NCBI RefSeq assembly: GCF_964275005.1
Contig: NC_092694.1
Span: forward strand, 31,266,359 to 31,330,358
Length of the DNA stretch: 64,000 nucleotides
Direction: 5' to 3'
Origin: Diadema setosum
Taxonomy: Eukaryota > Echinodermata > Echinoidea > Diadematoida > Diadematidae
The translations under genes and the position numbers were made by a program. Below the pieces are notes generated by a model. That model was not told the DNA's origin. It worked only from the letters and a program-made list of their open reading frames with translations, and made no database searches. Positions within the stretch are counted from its first letter, which is position 1; the number at the start of each line of letters is the position of its first letter. This document shows, in pieces, positions 41,401 through 45,942 of the stretch.

Positions 41401-44398
41401 TTGCCACGTATAGGCCAATTACGACCACAATGAGGCTTTAGGCTCATAATATAGCATGATAGAACAATTTATAAATTCAGGTGCTGAGCATAAACGTTGC
41501 ATTTTGCTTGTTGTCTATCCAAATCAAATTTGCTGTTACGGTATTCTCGACAACATTATCAAAGTCTTCATTGTTGTTGGTAACGCCTGAATTTAGACAG
41601 GGAGGTGGGAAGAGGACCTCCCTGATTTAACGTTAGACTTTTAGCAGAAGTAACTCTAAAATCTTTCTTTTTTTTTCATTGAGAATTCAAAGGCAGTCAG
41701 TGAAATAACATCACTTTTAGAGTAACCTGGACAGGTAACCTGCACAGGTCAAGAACACTATTAACACTGTAACACTGTTAACTATCTTAATTAGATCTTG
41801 AAGTTGTAGGCCTAGATATAGACTCCCTTAAATGGATCTAAATTCCTGGAAGATTCAGACATAATCAAGTAAGATACGAGAGTTAAATCAGTCTAGGCCT
41901 ACCTGCCACCTGGGAAGTAGGTCGTTGCATTACATATTTGAGCTCGTAATACAGGAAACAATAAAACTTCACAATATATCACCAGTTAGTGCGTTTAAGA
42001 TTCGATGCAAATGTGAGACGTGTTCATTTGACTTTAGTTCTCGAGAATCACTTTCCCTGCCTATTCTCCACTTACACCGAATAATAGATGTGGGACTGCA
42101 CACGTAGATAACGAACCTAGGACAGCGCCAAACGAAGTCAATGTGATCTGCAAGAATACATATTTACGCTGTTTTGATATTCTAATTCCTCATTCATAAA
42201 TCTACATTCAAGAATGTGAAAAATGAACAATTAAAGTTTCAATACAGAGCGAAATGTAACTTTACCGATTTCATCTGTCTACCTTCCGTTGCTCTGGGCG
42301 CAGCCATTTTAGACGCGCGCGTACGAGGACGTTTGGCAGATGAATGATTTATGATGACGTCCGGCGTATACGCACCATCAACCCGCGATCGTGCCACTTC
42401 GTGAAAATCGTAGACCGACCAGTCGAAGTTTTCACGAAGTGACACGGTCGTTATTATTACGTAATTATTTGAGATTGAGGTTCAAAAATTTGTCAGGTTG
42501 TAGATCTCGGTATTTACTATCATAATATGCAAAAATCTTAAAATCGAAAATTTACTCGATTTTGGCCGGTCGTGCCACTTCGTGAAAACACCGACGCATT
42601 GATACCTATTTATGTTGACAAATGTCATGCATGACTGAGCACATGAACTTTAAAGACAACAATGACAAATTGCACGTTTTCCAAGTTTGCATGTTACTGT
42701 GAAGGAACAATGCATATCTTACTGCATGGATGAGATCTGTCAATGGAGGTGGTCGAATCATCAGGCCAGCCTGCATGACTGCAGGTTTGTGTTAAGGGTT
42801 TCTTCTAACCATTTATGGTTCATAGCCTTCAACATGACCACGTTGTTGTAAACTTGGTCCTTCCCATAAAGGCTAAACCATTATCCATTTTTCTCTCTTC
42901 ACATTTAAGACATGGTTTGTCGCTGCAAGCTATGTGTTGAATATGAACAGAGAAAATGGATTGTTTGGGTTGGCCTCTGTGGGAGTGACTTTAGATATCC
43001 AACAGGTGGCAATCTTAAAGGTATATGAACCATAAAAGGTTAGGAAAAAAAAACCCTAACCACAAACCCTAAACACAAATCTGCATTCGTACAGGCTGGC
43101 CTCTTTGGCCACTTTCATTGACAGAGCTCATCCATGCAGTGAGACATGCATTGTTCCTTCACAATAACACGCAAACTTGGAAAAAGTGCAATTTGTCATT
43201 GTTGTCTTTAAAGTTCATGTGCTCAGTCATGCATGACATTTATCAACATAAATAGGTATCAATGAAAAGAGGAAGAGTTCCCCTTTCCTCACATCTAACA
43301 GAGTGCTCTCAGTAGCTGATAATTATGAAATAGTAGCCCTCCAAAGTTGGATTACCTTTTTTTGATACGCACTGTATATTAAGAAATTTATTTTCCCCAT
43401 GAATACAGCTTATACGGGCGACCTGTTCATCAACGTAACACAAGGTTTTACTCTTGGTGATGACGTACGTGTCACGTGTTCAGCGCTCGACGGGGAGTCT
43501 GTGAGTGACATAACATGGTCCAAGATGAATGATCAATGTGAGCATTTATCATTTTCTTTTCAAATTTGTGCCACTTTCATAAATTTATAGTATTGTAAGT
43601 GTATATGACATTACAGGGCATCGATAAATGTGACACTTTAAGGCTATACAACCCGAATTTCCACATCCCATCATAGGAAAAAGAAAGCAAAGAGTGATAT
43701 TCTATAAACCCTTAAATATCTTTGTAGCTCTAAAGAATTTCAAACAAAGTGAAGTGGAATAAGCAACAGTAAACGGACTTGTAACCACACACAGAAGACA
43801 GACATTTGGAAGGCAACACTTTGAAACTCAGTATAATGGATATTTAGCTCTTCTGCTCACGGCGACCAAACTGGAAAACAAAGGAAACAACTTTAAATGA
43901 TATCGGGCTCAGCACTGTTCATAATTGCACAAACCAGCCCTCGGTGGTGGAAACACTTTACTTGAATAAATGTCATTTGCTCCAAAAGGAAGAATGAAAG
44001 AAAGATAAAAAAAAAAACTTAATTGCGATTAAAGATAGCAATTCTTATAGTCTACAATAGAGATTTGTTCTCCCATTACCAATCTCAGCACAATTTTGAC
44101 ACATTTTACTAGAAATGGCATGTAATATTATGGTCTTCTGAATGTGACGATATACACTTCCCAGCAGCTATTTTTCCATACCCTTCACTAACTTCTATGT
44201 TACATTGTGAATATAATTCAGCTCACTTCACTCCAGTCACACAAAATGACATCATCAAAGTGACCGAGGTCAGAGGTCAAGGGGAGTTCACGAGTTATCT
44301 TCACATCTCGCTGTTCTCCCGGCTGGACGAGGGGACGTACAAGTGCGCCGTGAACGGAGGGTCCAATGCGCGACGGATAACAGTCACTGCCCCCGCAG
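13783..44398 (+). CDS. Gene-level entry: secreted multidomain WxxW / LamG / Ig protein (21 exons assembled)
   Basis: I joined 21 exons, listed individually, with GT donors and AG acceptors. Phases agree at all 20 junctions and the spliced frame is open over 4,300 bases (~1,433 residues). Domain order is signal peptide, WxxW/CysD, LamG-like jellyroll, Ig, WxxW, WxxW, LamG, then five Ig. WxxW domains occur in gel-forming mucins and CILP, LamG and Ig modules in extracellular adhesion or recognition proteins. I infer a secreted extracellular-matrix, mucus or immune-type protein, and binding partners cannot be read from sequence. Most junctions are phase 1, typical of exon-shuffled extracellular proteins. 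The initiator Met is probably in an unseen upstream exon and the 3' end beyond 44398 is uncertain. I do not recognise a named orthologue. Confidence 0.8.
14380..14489 (+). CDS. Exon 2: N-terminal half of WxxW domain 1
   Basis: The acceptor cccacgccag gives a phase-1 start and gtaagc follows, with a phase-0 end. It encodes a short linker and YYTGWYNSDTPLDGTDNETL, the opening of a Mucin2_WxxW (CysD) domain. The first Trp of the WxxW signature, normally a C-mannosylation target, is Tyr in this copy. Repeat units 2 and 3 keep both Trp. Confidence 0.8.
14884..14998. repeat. (TTC)n microsatellite and T-rich tract in intron 2
   Basis: A TTC run gives way to TTTC units and then a long T run ending about 108 bases before the exon 3 acceptor. 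It produces spurious poly-Phe and poly-Arg open frames. Confidence 0.9.
15103..15304 (+). CDS. Exon 3: C-terminal half of WxxW domain 1
   Basis: Phase 0 to phase 1. It carries the conserved Cys ladder of the domain: GVCDSPIRTECRVR, QDCGNASSGLVCED, then ECFDYEIRFWCPP. The CxDYEVRxxC ending is diagnostic of the WxxW/CysD family. It contains an N-glycosylation sequon (NAS). The split of the domain into two exons at a phase-0 intron is the same in copies 2 and 3. Confidence 0.9.
15735..16052 (+). repeat. tRNA-related SINE-like insertion in intron 3
   Basis: It starts with GGCGAGGTGGCTCAGTGAGT, similar to an RNA polymerase III A box of tRNA origin, and ends with a tail including TATGGGTTATCCAGCCATAA and (CAAA)n. 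The tail recurs at 23735-23810 and, more diverged, near 11797-11905. No clear B box is visible, so the copy is old or the call imperfect. Confidence 0.5.
16295..16584 (+). CDS. Exon 4: first part of LamG domain 1
   Basis: The acceptor attttggcag gives a phase-1 start, and gtaagc follows with a phase-0 end. It encodes HWEWNGRTS near the start and TAMVDLGNFAGLCV near the end. These are the 'HWxLDG ... VDLGxFxGxC' elements seen before the core of LamG-like jellyroll (Laminin_G_3) domains. Sequons include NVT and NAS. In LamG domain 2 the same region is split by an intron (between exons 12 and 13), which is absent here. Confidence 0.85.
17322..17430 (+). CDS. Exon 5: core strand of LamG domain 1
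   Basis: Phase 0 to phase 1. It reads GLTFSLWMNIISEPTAITTI and then SGGHKLKKRGFFLR. GLTFSLWM is the hallmark 'FTVSLWVK' strand of LamG-like jellyrolls. The donor is gtatgc. The alternative, running on to the in-frame TAA beyond 17460, would truncate the domain and is less likely. Confidence 0.8.
18697..19050 (+). CDS. Exon 6: C-terminal half of LamG domain 1
   Basis: Acceptor accaacatgcag, phase 1, and donor gtaagt, phase 1. It encodes GNWAHYTITWNTNERIFFIN, the 'GxWHHVxxTxDG..xxLYVDG' core, and ends with MLSDLKIFYTEFNESQVEKL, the closing 'DDVRIYxxALSxxEIxxLY' strand. Domain 1 encodes this half in a single exon, whereas domain 2 uses two (exons 14 and 15). Confidence 0.9.
19490..19640. repeat. 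Low-complexity T/G/C homopolymer tract in intron 6
   Basis: A T run switches directly to a G run (about 19497-19522), then another T run, a TTC patch and a C run (19617-19631). Several overlapping open frames here are artefacts. Confidence 0.85.
19848..20186 (+). CDS. Exon 7: Ig-like domain 1
   Basis: A C-rich tract and ctgcag precede it, and gtagag follows. Phase 1 to phase 1, 113 codons. It has the Ig core Cys (LLVECLARG), the Trp of strand C (TINWYILDEDG) and the strand F Cys (SIVCEAVD). The exon has no internal ATG near its start, so simple ORF scans miss it. Sequons NQS and NYT are present. Its position between the LamG unit and the next WxxW unit separates the two WxxW-LamG blocks. Confidence 0.85.
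20219..20345. repeat. (ATT)n-rich microsatellite in intron 7
   Basis: Long runs of TTA/ATT with TGA interruptions directly after exon 7. They give spurious poly-Ile frames on both strands. Confidence 0.9.
20998..21083 (+). CDS. Exon 8: N-terminal half of WxxW domain 2
   Basis: Acceptor tttcttgcag, phase 1, and donor gtaagt, phase 0, 86 bases. It encodes SWTQWFSTDNPNGTGDIESI, a complete WxxW signature followed by the G-D-x-E motif. Exon 10 has exactly the same length and phases, showing unit duplication. Confidence 0.92.
21111..21512. mobile_element. TTAA-type MITE, copy 3, in intron 8
   Basis: The left end TGGGATGTTATAGTTTTGGT and the inverted right part (ATCTCAATCAAAATCTG ... ATAGTATCCCA) match the family of 28617-29013. 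The interior holds the shared 'GGATATTGTCAGCCATTTCC' and 'TTTTCATCAAATAAACTT' blocks. The right arm has about 20 extra bases. The TTAA border is eroded. The element lies only 27 bases after the exon 8 donor. Confidence 0.7.
21862..22051 (+). CDS. Exon 9: C-terminal half of WxxW domain 2
   Basis: It encodes ETCEEPTDIECRAKYTQVPA, then VACTLEGGLACVN, then FTCFDYEVRLLCPQ, the complete Cys ladder. Donor gtaatt, phase 1. The acceptor is ambiguous: ttcaccaag (start 21862) has the better pyrimidine tract, but an upstream AG (start 21841) also keeps phase 0 and would add seven residues. Confidence 0.85.
22911..22986. repeat. (TG)n microsatellite just before exon 10
   Basis: TG repeats with TT and CG interruptions end about 24 bases before the exon 10 start and overlap the region where its branch point and pyrimidine tract should lie. 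Confidence 0.9.
23010..23095 (+). CDS. Exon 10: N-terminal half of WxxW domain 3
   Basis: 86 bases, phase 1 to phase 0, donor gtgagt. It encodes LYWTEWFDVDQDESDGQNEE, with the intact W-T-E-W signature and an acidic D/E-rich continuation. Same length and phases as exon 8. Confidence 0.92.
23400..23472. repeat. (TTTG)n microsatellite ending in a T-to-G homopolymer switch
   Basis: About twelve TTTG units, then T9 followed directly by a G run. A matching C run lies at 23543-23555. Confidence 0.9.
23735..23810 (+). repeat. SINE-like tail fragment
   Basis: It contains ATGGGCTATCCAGCCATCTT, then CTCAGATGAAAAATG and an (AAAC)n tail, matching the 3' part of the insertion at 15735-16052. The 5' tRNA-like portion is missing. 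Confidence 0.5.
24163..24355 (+). CDS. Exon 11: C-terminal half of WxxW domain 3
   Basis: Acceptor tctttatcttcag, phase 0, and donor gtgtgg, phase 1. The Cys ladder is LCSAPLFAQCREVG, then YVCTTDGLVCLTAE, then GCHDYEVRYACPYN. The ending CHDYEVRYAC is diagnostic. A sequon NTT lies near the start. Confidence 0.92.
24934..25094 (+). CDS. Exon 12: N-terminal linker part of LamG domain 2
   Basis: Acceptor tgtggagcag, phase 1. It encodes EYWDLSGRTSVDGPDPGDCS and ends SYTDAPAQ with the weaker donor gttcaa at phase 0. An alternative donor at 25026 (gtatat) is also in phase, but alignment with exon 4 (WEWNGRTS ... YSSSAKGPDG) supports the longer form because the equivalent of VYSNTGRASTSNPG is retained. 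Confidence 0.7.
25200..25480. other. Pyrimidine-rich stretch in intron 12
   Basis: T- and C-rich sequence giving a long Phe/Ser-rich open frame with no domain signature. It has no supported exon. Confidence 0.5.
25845..26093 (+). CDS. Exon 13: central part of LamG domain 2
   Basis: Acceptor tatgcatgcag and donor gtgggg, phase 0 at both ends, 83 codons. It encodes GIDLGDFSGECLSKIG, then the hallmark strand GMTVSMWLRQFTD and VVLFGSGGERISG. It fuses regions that domain 1 splits between exons 4 and 5, so intron positions differ between the two LamG units. Confidence 0.88.
26446..26630. repeat. TTCGTTATTCCGAA-unit repeat, third copy (intron 13)
   Basis: GACTTCGTTATTCCGAAG, GCGTTATTCCGAATG and the partial complements GGATAAACGAATCC define this copy of the family seen at 4060 and 13075. 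Confidence 0.6.
26690..27040. repeat. Palindromic array of CACGAGTTCGACACTA-like units
   Basis: The left half repeats units such as CCCACGAGTTCGACA and CCCACGAGTTTGACACTA. After a T-rich centre (near 26895-26912) the right half repeats the complements TAGTGTCGAACTCGTGGAC. This is a fold-back structure made of a 16-19 base motif. It has no coding capacity and the borders are approximate. Confidence 0.65.
27370..27745. repeat. (AT)n followed by (ATCT)n microsatellite
   Basis: An AT run (27376-27415), then long CTAT/ATCT arrays with interruptions up to about 27745, close before exon 14. It gives spurious Ile-Tyr-Leu-Ser repeat frames. Confidence 0.95.
27848..27995 (+). CDS. Exon 14: LamG domain 2, 'EWHHVTLT' core
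   Basis: Acceptor gtaattccag, phase 0, and donor gtgcgc, phase 1. It encodes NYVVNFRSDNLVRTIPEFSA, then NGEWHHVTLTFDD and NVYIDGELK. This is the textbook 'GEWHHVxLTxD..xxxxYIDGEL' segment of LamG-like jellyrolls. Confidence 0.92.
28617..29013. mobile_element. TTAA-type MITE, best-preserved copy (intron 14)
   Basis: 397 bases with inverted ends AGGGATGGTACAGTATTGGT / CCAAAACTATACGATCCCT and perfect TTAA flanks (28613-28616 and 29014-29017). The centre holds a hairpin GTGTGGGTCCCACAC. It ends only 19 bases before the exon 15 start, so the acceptor region of intron 14 partly consists of MITE sequence. Confidence 0.88.
29033..29209 (+). CDS. Exon 15: closing strands of LamG domain 2
   Basis: Acceptor cattgtcgcag, phase 1, and donor gtaaga, phase 1. 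It encodes NFILGSSNQDTNFADAAYSD followed by VRFFYTTLSGDEVASLYYCG, the closing 'DVRFYxxxLSxDEVxxLY' motif also seen in exon 6. Confidence 0.9.
30094..31732. mobile_element. TA-flanked repeat with GCCTCCGCC inverted ends
   Basis: The ends TATGCCTCCGCCA and TGGCGGAGGCATA are inverted copies. If TA is the target duplication, this is a Tc1/mariner-type border. The body holds GTCC repeats (30140-30170) and many GGTCAAAGGTCAAAAGGTCA-like direct repeats. There is no transposase. It is interrupted by another element at 30544-31055. The rightmost end lies 82 bases before exon 16. Confidence 0.7.
30544..31055. mobile_element. MITE nested inside the 30094-31732 element
   Basis: Inverted ends GGTTGGGGTACCACC and GGTGGTACCCCCAACC, extended by CTATCGGCAG / CGATAG next to them. 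It interrupts the body of the outer repeat, so it is younger. It contains three tandem units of TGAAATTCACGTGTAT(TA)CC at about 30738-30820. The target duplication is not clear. Confidence 0.7.
31815..32138 (+). CDS. Exon 16: Ig-like domain 2
   Basis: Acceptor aatgtcaag, phase 1, and donor gtatgt, phase 1. It has the Ig pattern DLVLTCDVKGYPITDIVWSR, then TTFVCSGQYHD. Extra Cys residues (GYCDAD and SACVTT) may form a second disulfide. Sequons NGT and NTT are present. It begins the C-terminal run of Ig modules. Confidence 0.88.
32331..32420. repeat. (GT)n then (AT)n microsatellite in intron 16
   Basis: Pure GT units followed by AT units. No gene content. Confidence 0.95.
32566..32868 (+). CDS. 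Exon 17: Ig-like domain 3 (tandem unit A)
   Basis: Acceptor accttcttcag and donor gtaaag, phase 1 to 1, 101 residues. Core: GHYNFTHLFYWMECDLTFIG, then NVTWGTPEGA, then SRFDGTYTCTAACG. The block LFYWMEC shared with units B and C marks a recent tandem exon duplication. Sequons NFT, NVT and NST are present. Confidence 0.92.
33300..33360. repeat. T-to-G homopolymer switch in intron 17
   Basis: TTTTG and T runs switch directly into a G run at about 33340-33349. Low complexity. Confidence 0.85.
33540..33640 (+). repeat. tRNA-like (SINE) fragment
   Basis: It contains GGATTCGAATCCC, a good RNA polymerase III B-box match, within GGTTCTGGTACAGAGCAGTT-type context. No cloverleaf can be drawn and no A box is evident, so I call it a SINE remnant with low confidence. 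Confidence 0.35.
33776..34075 (+). CDS. Exon 18: Ig-like domain 4 (tandem unit B)
   Basis: Acceptor attttacgcag and donor gtaaat, phase 1 to 1, exactly 300 bases. Core: LFYWMECALSFVGPTPHVVW, then YALYDGTYTCKVVSGY, ending TVEYG. It is close to units A and C. The YDDTLLFYWMEC segment shows more change than in the other two. Confidence 0.92.
34426..34725 (+). CDS. Exon 19: Ig-like domain 5 (tandem unit C)
   Basis: Acceptor ctgaactcag and donor gtgagt, phase 1 to 1, exactly 300 bases. Core: GHYNFTHLFYWMECTLTFTG, then VVWTTPEGANVT, then SLCDGTYTCKAVRG. The first segment is almost identical to unit A. The extra Cys in SLCDG replaces Tyr or Phe of the other units. It precedes the 8.7-kb intron with the nested transposons. 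Confidence 0.92.
35843..38585. other. AT-rich interior of the 7.2-kb element
   Basis: It contains a CT/CACA simple repeat (36180-36275), a TTA/GATGAT run (38370-38458) and otherwise unremarkable AT-rich sequence. I see no transposase motif and no further exon. Part may be 3' UTR of the nested gene. Confidence 0.4.
38586..38794 (-). CDS. Nested gene terminal exon (two alternative frames)
   Basis: After tctttgcatag the phase-0 frame gives GEKQITTVYWRKPRETRNSY, K and stop at 38729. The phase-1 frame gives READNNCLLEKAKRNPKQLQ and stays open to a stop at 38586. The second is longer and more protein-like, and the first fits the phase of exon 4. A missing intermediate exon would reconcile this. 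Confidence 0.35.
38586..42307 (-). CDS. Gene-level entry: unrecognised multi-exon gene nested in the 7.2-kb element
   Basis: Read on the minus strand, five exons can be joined: 42307-42266 (start Met), 42147-42117, 41070-40921, 39268-39183 and a terminal exon beginning at 38794. Phases agree (0, 1, 1, 0). The product starts MAAPRATEGRQMKS and includes a hydrophobic helix-rich segment around FHDRLLYSIVLHTAFLQISP. I do not recognise the family. The terminal exon has two readings: phase 0 ends at 38729 (KPRETRNSYK then stop), while another frame, open to 38586, looks more protein-like (LEKAKRNPKQLQMTRVAELN) but needs a phase-1 donor I do not see. It could be a captured host gene, a gene of the transposon, or a decaying copy. 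Confidence 0.45.
39183..39268 (-). CDS. Nested gene exon 4
   Basis: Acceptor ctcctgattctag, phase 1, and donor GTGAGC, phase 0, 86 bases. It encodes NNMFIHHFVWRSILFLLHSK followed by VTLCTMLQ, a hydrophobic basic segment. Splice sites are good, but there is no homology I can recognise. Confidence 0.45.
39963..40110 (-). pseudogene. Duplicated, frameshifted copy of nested gene exon 3
   Basis: Identical in structure to 40921-41070 with intact acceptor and GTAAGT donor, but lacking two bases after WNEMS, so its frame runs into a stop. Inclusion of this exon would truncate the protein. It is therefore a dead exon, or a poison exon if it is spliced in. Confidence 0.6.
40921..41070 (-). CDS. Nested gene exon 3 (intact copy of a duplicated exon)
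   Basis: Acceptor ttacaaacag, phase 1, and donor GTAAGT, phase 1, 150 bases. It encodes IEAFVWTTQQLADWNEMSEP and SFHDRLLYSIVLHTAFLQIS. A second copy of the same exon lies at 39963-40110 in a tandem duplication and is two bases shorter. Confidence 0.6.
42117..42147 (-). CDS. Nested gene exon 2 (31 bases)
   Basis: Flanked by the acceptor tatgtattcttgcag and the donor GTTCGT (weak). Phase 0 to 1. It encodes ITLTSFGAVL. The very short length makes it tentative, but it is the only joint found that puts exons 1 and 3 in frame. Confidence 0.4.
42266..42307 (-). CDS. Nested gene exon 1 (initiator)
   Basis: ATG lies in a favourable context (ctaaaATGGCT) and opens MAAPRATEGRQMKS before the donor GTAAAG, ending in phase 0. 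An in-frame upstream ATG at about 42445 would lie within the subterminal repeats and is less likely to be used. GC is locally higher than in the surrounding element. Confidence 0.5.
43409..43537 (+). CDS. Exon 20: N-terminal half of Ig-like domain 6
   Basis: Acceptor gaatacag, phase 1, and donor gtgagc, phase 1. It encodes AYTGDLFINVTQGFTLGDDV, then VRVTCSALDGE and SDITWSKMN, the first half of an Ig fold with strand B Cys and strand C Trp. The exon starts 35 bases after the right end of the 8.1-kb transposon nest. Confidence 0.85.
44222..44398 (+). CDS. Exon 21: C-terminal half of Ig-like domain 6
   Basis: Acceptor tataattcag, phase 1, and donor gtaaga, phase 1. It encodes YLHISLFSRLDEGTYKCAVN followed by ARRITVTAPAG. 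The 'LDEGTYKC' motif is the classic D-x-G-x-Y-x-C end of an Ig domain. This is the last exon I can assign with confidence. Confidence 0.88.
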
Positions 44399-44981
44399 GT
44401 AAGATAACATTCTGTAATGTAAAGTGTGAGGGGATGTACTTTCTTTTTATCTTCTGACAGATTAGTGAACCGCATGGAGTGTCCGTGTAATGTGTGTTGT
44501 CGTTGCTGTTGTCGTCGTCGTCGTCGTTCTTCTTCTTCTTGTTGTTTTGTAACAACGAGCCTACAGAGTGCTGAAGGAATACATGTAACGACGCGGCCAA
44601 GTCATGGAAAGGAGTTATTTTCCATTAAACTAATATTTTTGTTACTTATCACTTTTGTTCCCTTAAAAATGTGTAATTTAAGGCAAGAGTGCATTCTCGT
44701 TAAAATAACTGTAACGGGAGTTCATCATTTGTGTATATGTCGTCGGCAAAGAGCACAATTCGTTTGGCCTCGTGAATGTTCATTCCTTAGACCCTCAACT
44801 GCTGACTACACTGAGACAGCGACTCGTATAGGAGTTGCATGGTCTCGCCTTTGTCTTCTTCCTCATCTCATGAAGGAGATCAACTATAATAATATTGCGT
44901 TAGCAGGTTTTCAGGTTGCTGTGAAGAAGATCACTGGAACAACTGGATAGAGTTAATATAACGTTTTTAATGCGATTAACA

Positions 44982-45060
44982 GGGGCGGATCCAAGAATTC
45001 CGTAAAGGGGAGGCGCCTTTACAAAATCAAAGGGGGTGCACGCCCCCTTTTTATTTTTAA
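44982..45060 (+). repeat. Fragment of a CAGGGGCGGATCC-type hAT-like element end
   Basis: CAGGGGCGGATCCAAGAATT followed by a GC-rich hairpin-prone stretch (GGGGGTGCACGCCCCC) resembles the terminus of hAT non-autonomous elements. I could not find the opposite end, so this is a fragment. Confidence 0.4.
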
Positions 45061-45752
45061 TTCTGATTAATTGTCCTCTTTCTAGACACAGCAGGAGAAG
45101 CAAATCGACCATGAAGTCTTTGTCGTTCCAAGTGGCCATGACCCGTTGTGATGATGAATGCATTAATTTTAGTTTTAGACGGCTATCTAGGTACTTGCGA
45201 TGTGTTCACATCTTAACCTGCTAACTTCAAGTCCCACCGTTTATTACAGCTGCATGGCAGGTCACCCATATCCTGGGTGAGGCTAATCTTTACGCATGAA
45301 TGTCGTTCATTTAATGTTGACAGGCAATTAGTCGACCCATCAGGTTGACGGGTGGTGCAGCATTGTTTTTACAGAAACACGTCATAAGTTGACGATGAAA
45401 TTCCGCAAGGCATACACGCCATTTTCCGTGTGCATGGCAGTGATGAGTATAAACTGTTTCTGTTGACTTAATTATATTTTGATAAGTATAGGTAGATCTA
45501 GCAGCAATGAACTCACCTAAAAGACTTGTCTGTGTAGATCTATGTCAATCGCTGCTGCAGCTGCAAGCTCTTCAAGCTGATTGATGGTGTAATTGTCAAA
45601 CAACTGGTGATAAGACCACAGGGAAAGAGCCCACCACGGGACCGATTGGGGGCACCTCGACAACGATTGGATTCTGCTGGTCAGCTGCTAGCGGCTCTCT
45701 CGCGTCGTGACCTTTGCGGCTACGGCTGTGAATCCACAATCTTTGTAATCAG

Positions 45753-45820
45753 ATGCTTCATCACCACGACGTCGTTTAACTTTCCATGTAACAGAAGCTG
45801 TGGAAAATCCATACCGTTTG
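45753..45820 (+). CDS. Possible exon 22 of the WxxW/LamG/Ig gene
   Basis: After tttgtaatcag the frame that continues phase 1 reads DASSPRRRLTFHVTEAVENP and YRL, ending at GTAAGT in phase 0. It has no domain signature. It is offered because phase and splice sites fit the end of exon 21. Competing acceptors at 44904 and 45251 also fit but end at nearby stops. Confidence 0.25.
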
Positions 45821-45927
45821 GTAAGTGATTTATGCAAAAAAAAAAAAAAAAAAAAAAAAATGGGGGAGGGGGCATACTCAAATAAGCAAATTTTATAGAT
45901 TTTTTTTTTCTATTTCTGTCTTTTCAG

Positions 45928-45942
45928 GCGCAAAAATTATGA
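45928..45942 (+). CDS. Possible terminal exon (AQKL stop)
   Basis: A strong pyrimidine-rich acceptor (ttctgtcttttcag) precedes a phase-0 frame AQKL and TGA. Together with 45753-45820 it would end the main protein without a membrane segment. An AATAAA lies at 46149-46154. Very short, so weakly supported. Confidence 0.2.
   Translation, partial: AQKL

Larger units (their letters stand above)
39838..41692. repeat. Tandem duplication of ~0.9 kb inside the nested element
   Basis: Copy A (about 39838-40795) and copy B (about 40796-41692) align along their length at an offset of 958 bases at the exon. Both contain exon 3, a C run followed by an AT tract (40219 and 41174), and the closing block GGGAGGTGGGAAGAGGACCT. 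Copy A carries an extra TTTTG-rich run near 40556-40592. Divergence is a few percent by eye. Confidence 0.85.
35392..42597. mobile_element. 7.2-kb element with inverted ends, subterminal repeats and a nested gene
   Basis: It interrupts the left arm of the fold-back element, with ATT on both sides (35389-35391 and 42598-42600). The ends are inverted: CGCTGGTGTTTTCACGAA on the left and TTCGTGAAAACACCGACGC on the right. Variants of TTTTCACGAAGTGRCAC or TTTTCACGAACCGGCAC recur in both orientations near each end (35398, 35626, 35669 and 35738; 42391, 42427 and 42569). Such subterminal motif clusters are typical of transposase-binding regions. The interior contains a spliced minus-strand gene but no recognisable transposase. 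A 3-base duplication fits several superfamilies, and I cannot choose one. Confidence 0.75.
35274..43374. mobile_element. TA-flanked fold-back element, split by a 7.2-kb insertion
   Basis: The left end CAGTGCGTATCAAAAAAAAA is inverted at the right end (TTTTTTTGATACGCACTG), with TA on both sides (35272-35273 and 43375-43376), a Tc1/mariner-type border. The arms continue as long inverted repeats: 35274-35391 pairs with 43374-43260, and the sequence resuming at 42598 (GATACCTATTTATGTTGACA) pairs with 43260 backward to about 43040. Without the insertion the element is about 895 bases. No transposase is seen. Confidence 0.85.

Noticed and set aside
42238-42445. Longer open frame starting MSLRENFDWSVYDFHEVARS upstream of the nested gene start.
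   Set aside because: Its first part runs through the transposon's subterminal repeat motifs. The downstream ATG at 42307 has a better context, though use of the longer form is not excluded.
45588-45713. Thr/Gly/Pro-rich frame (TTGKEPTTGPIGGTSTT) resembling a mucin-like stalk.
   Set aside because: No AG acceptor of the right phase lies before it without an intervening stop, and it ends in a stop soon after. Kept only as a remark in the 3'-end finding.
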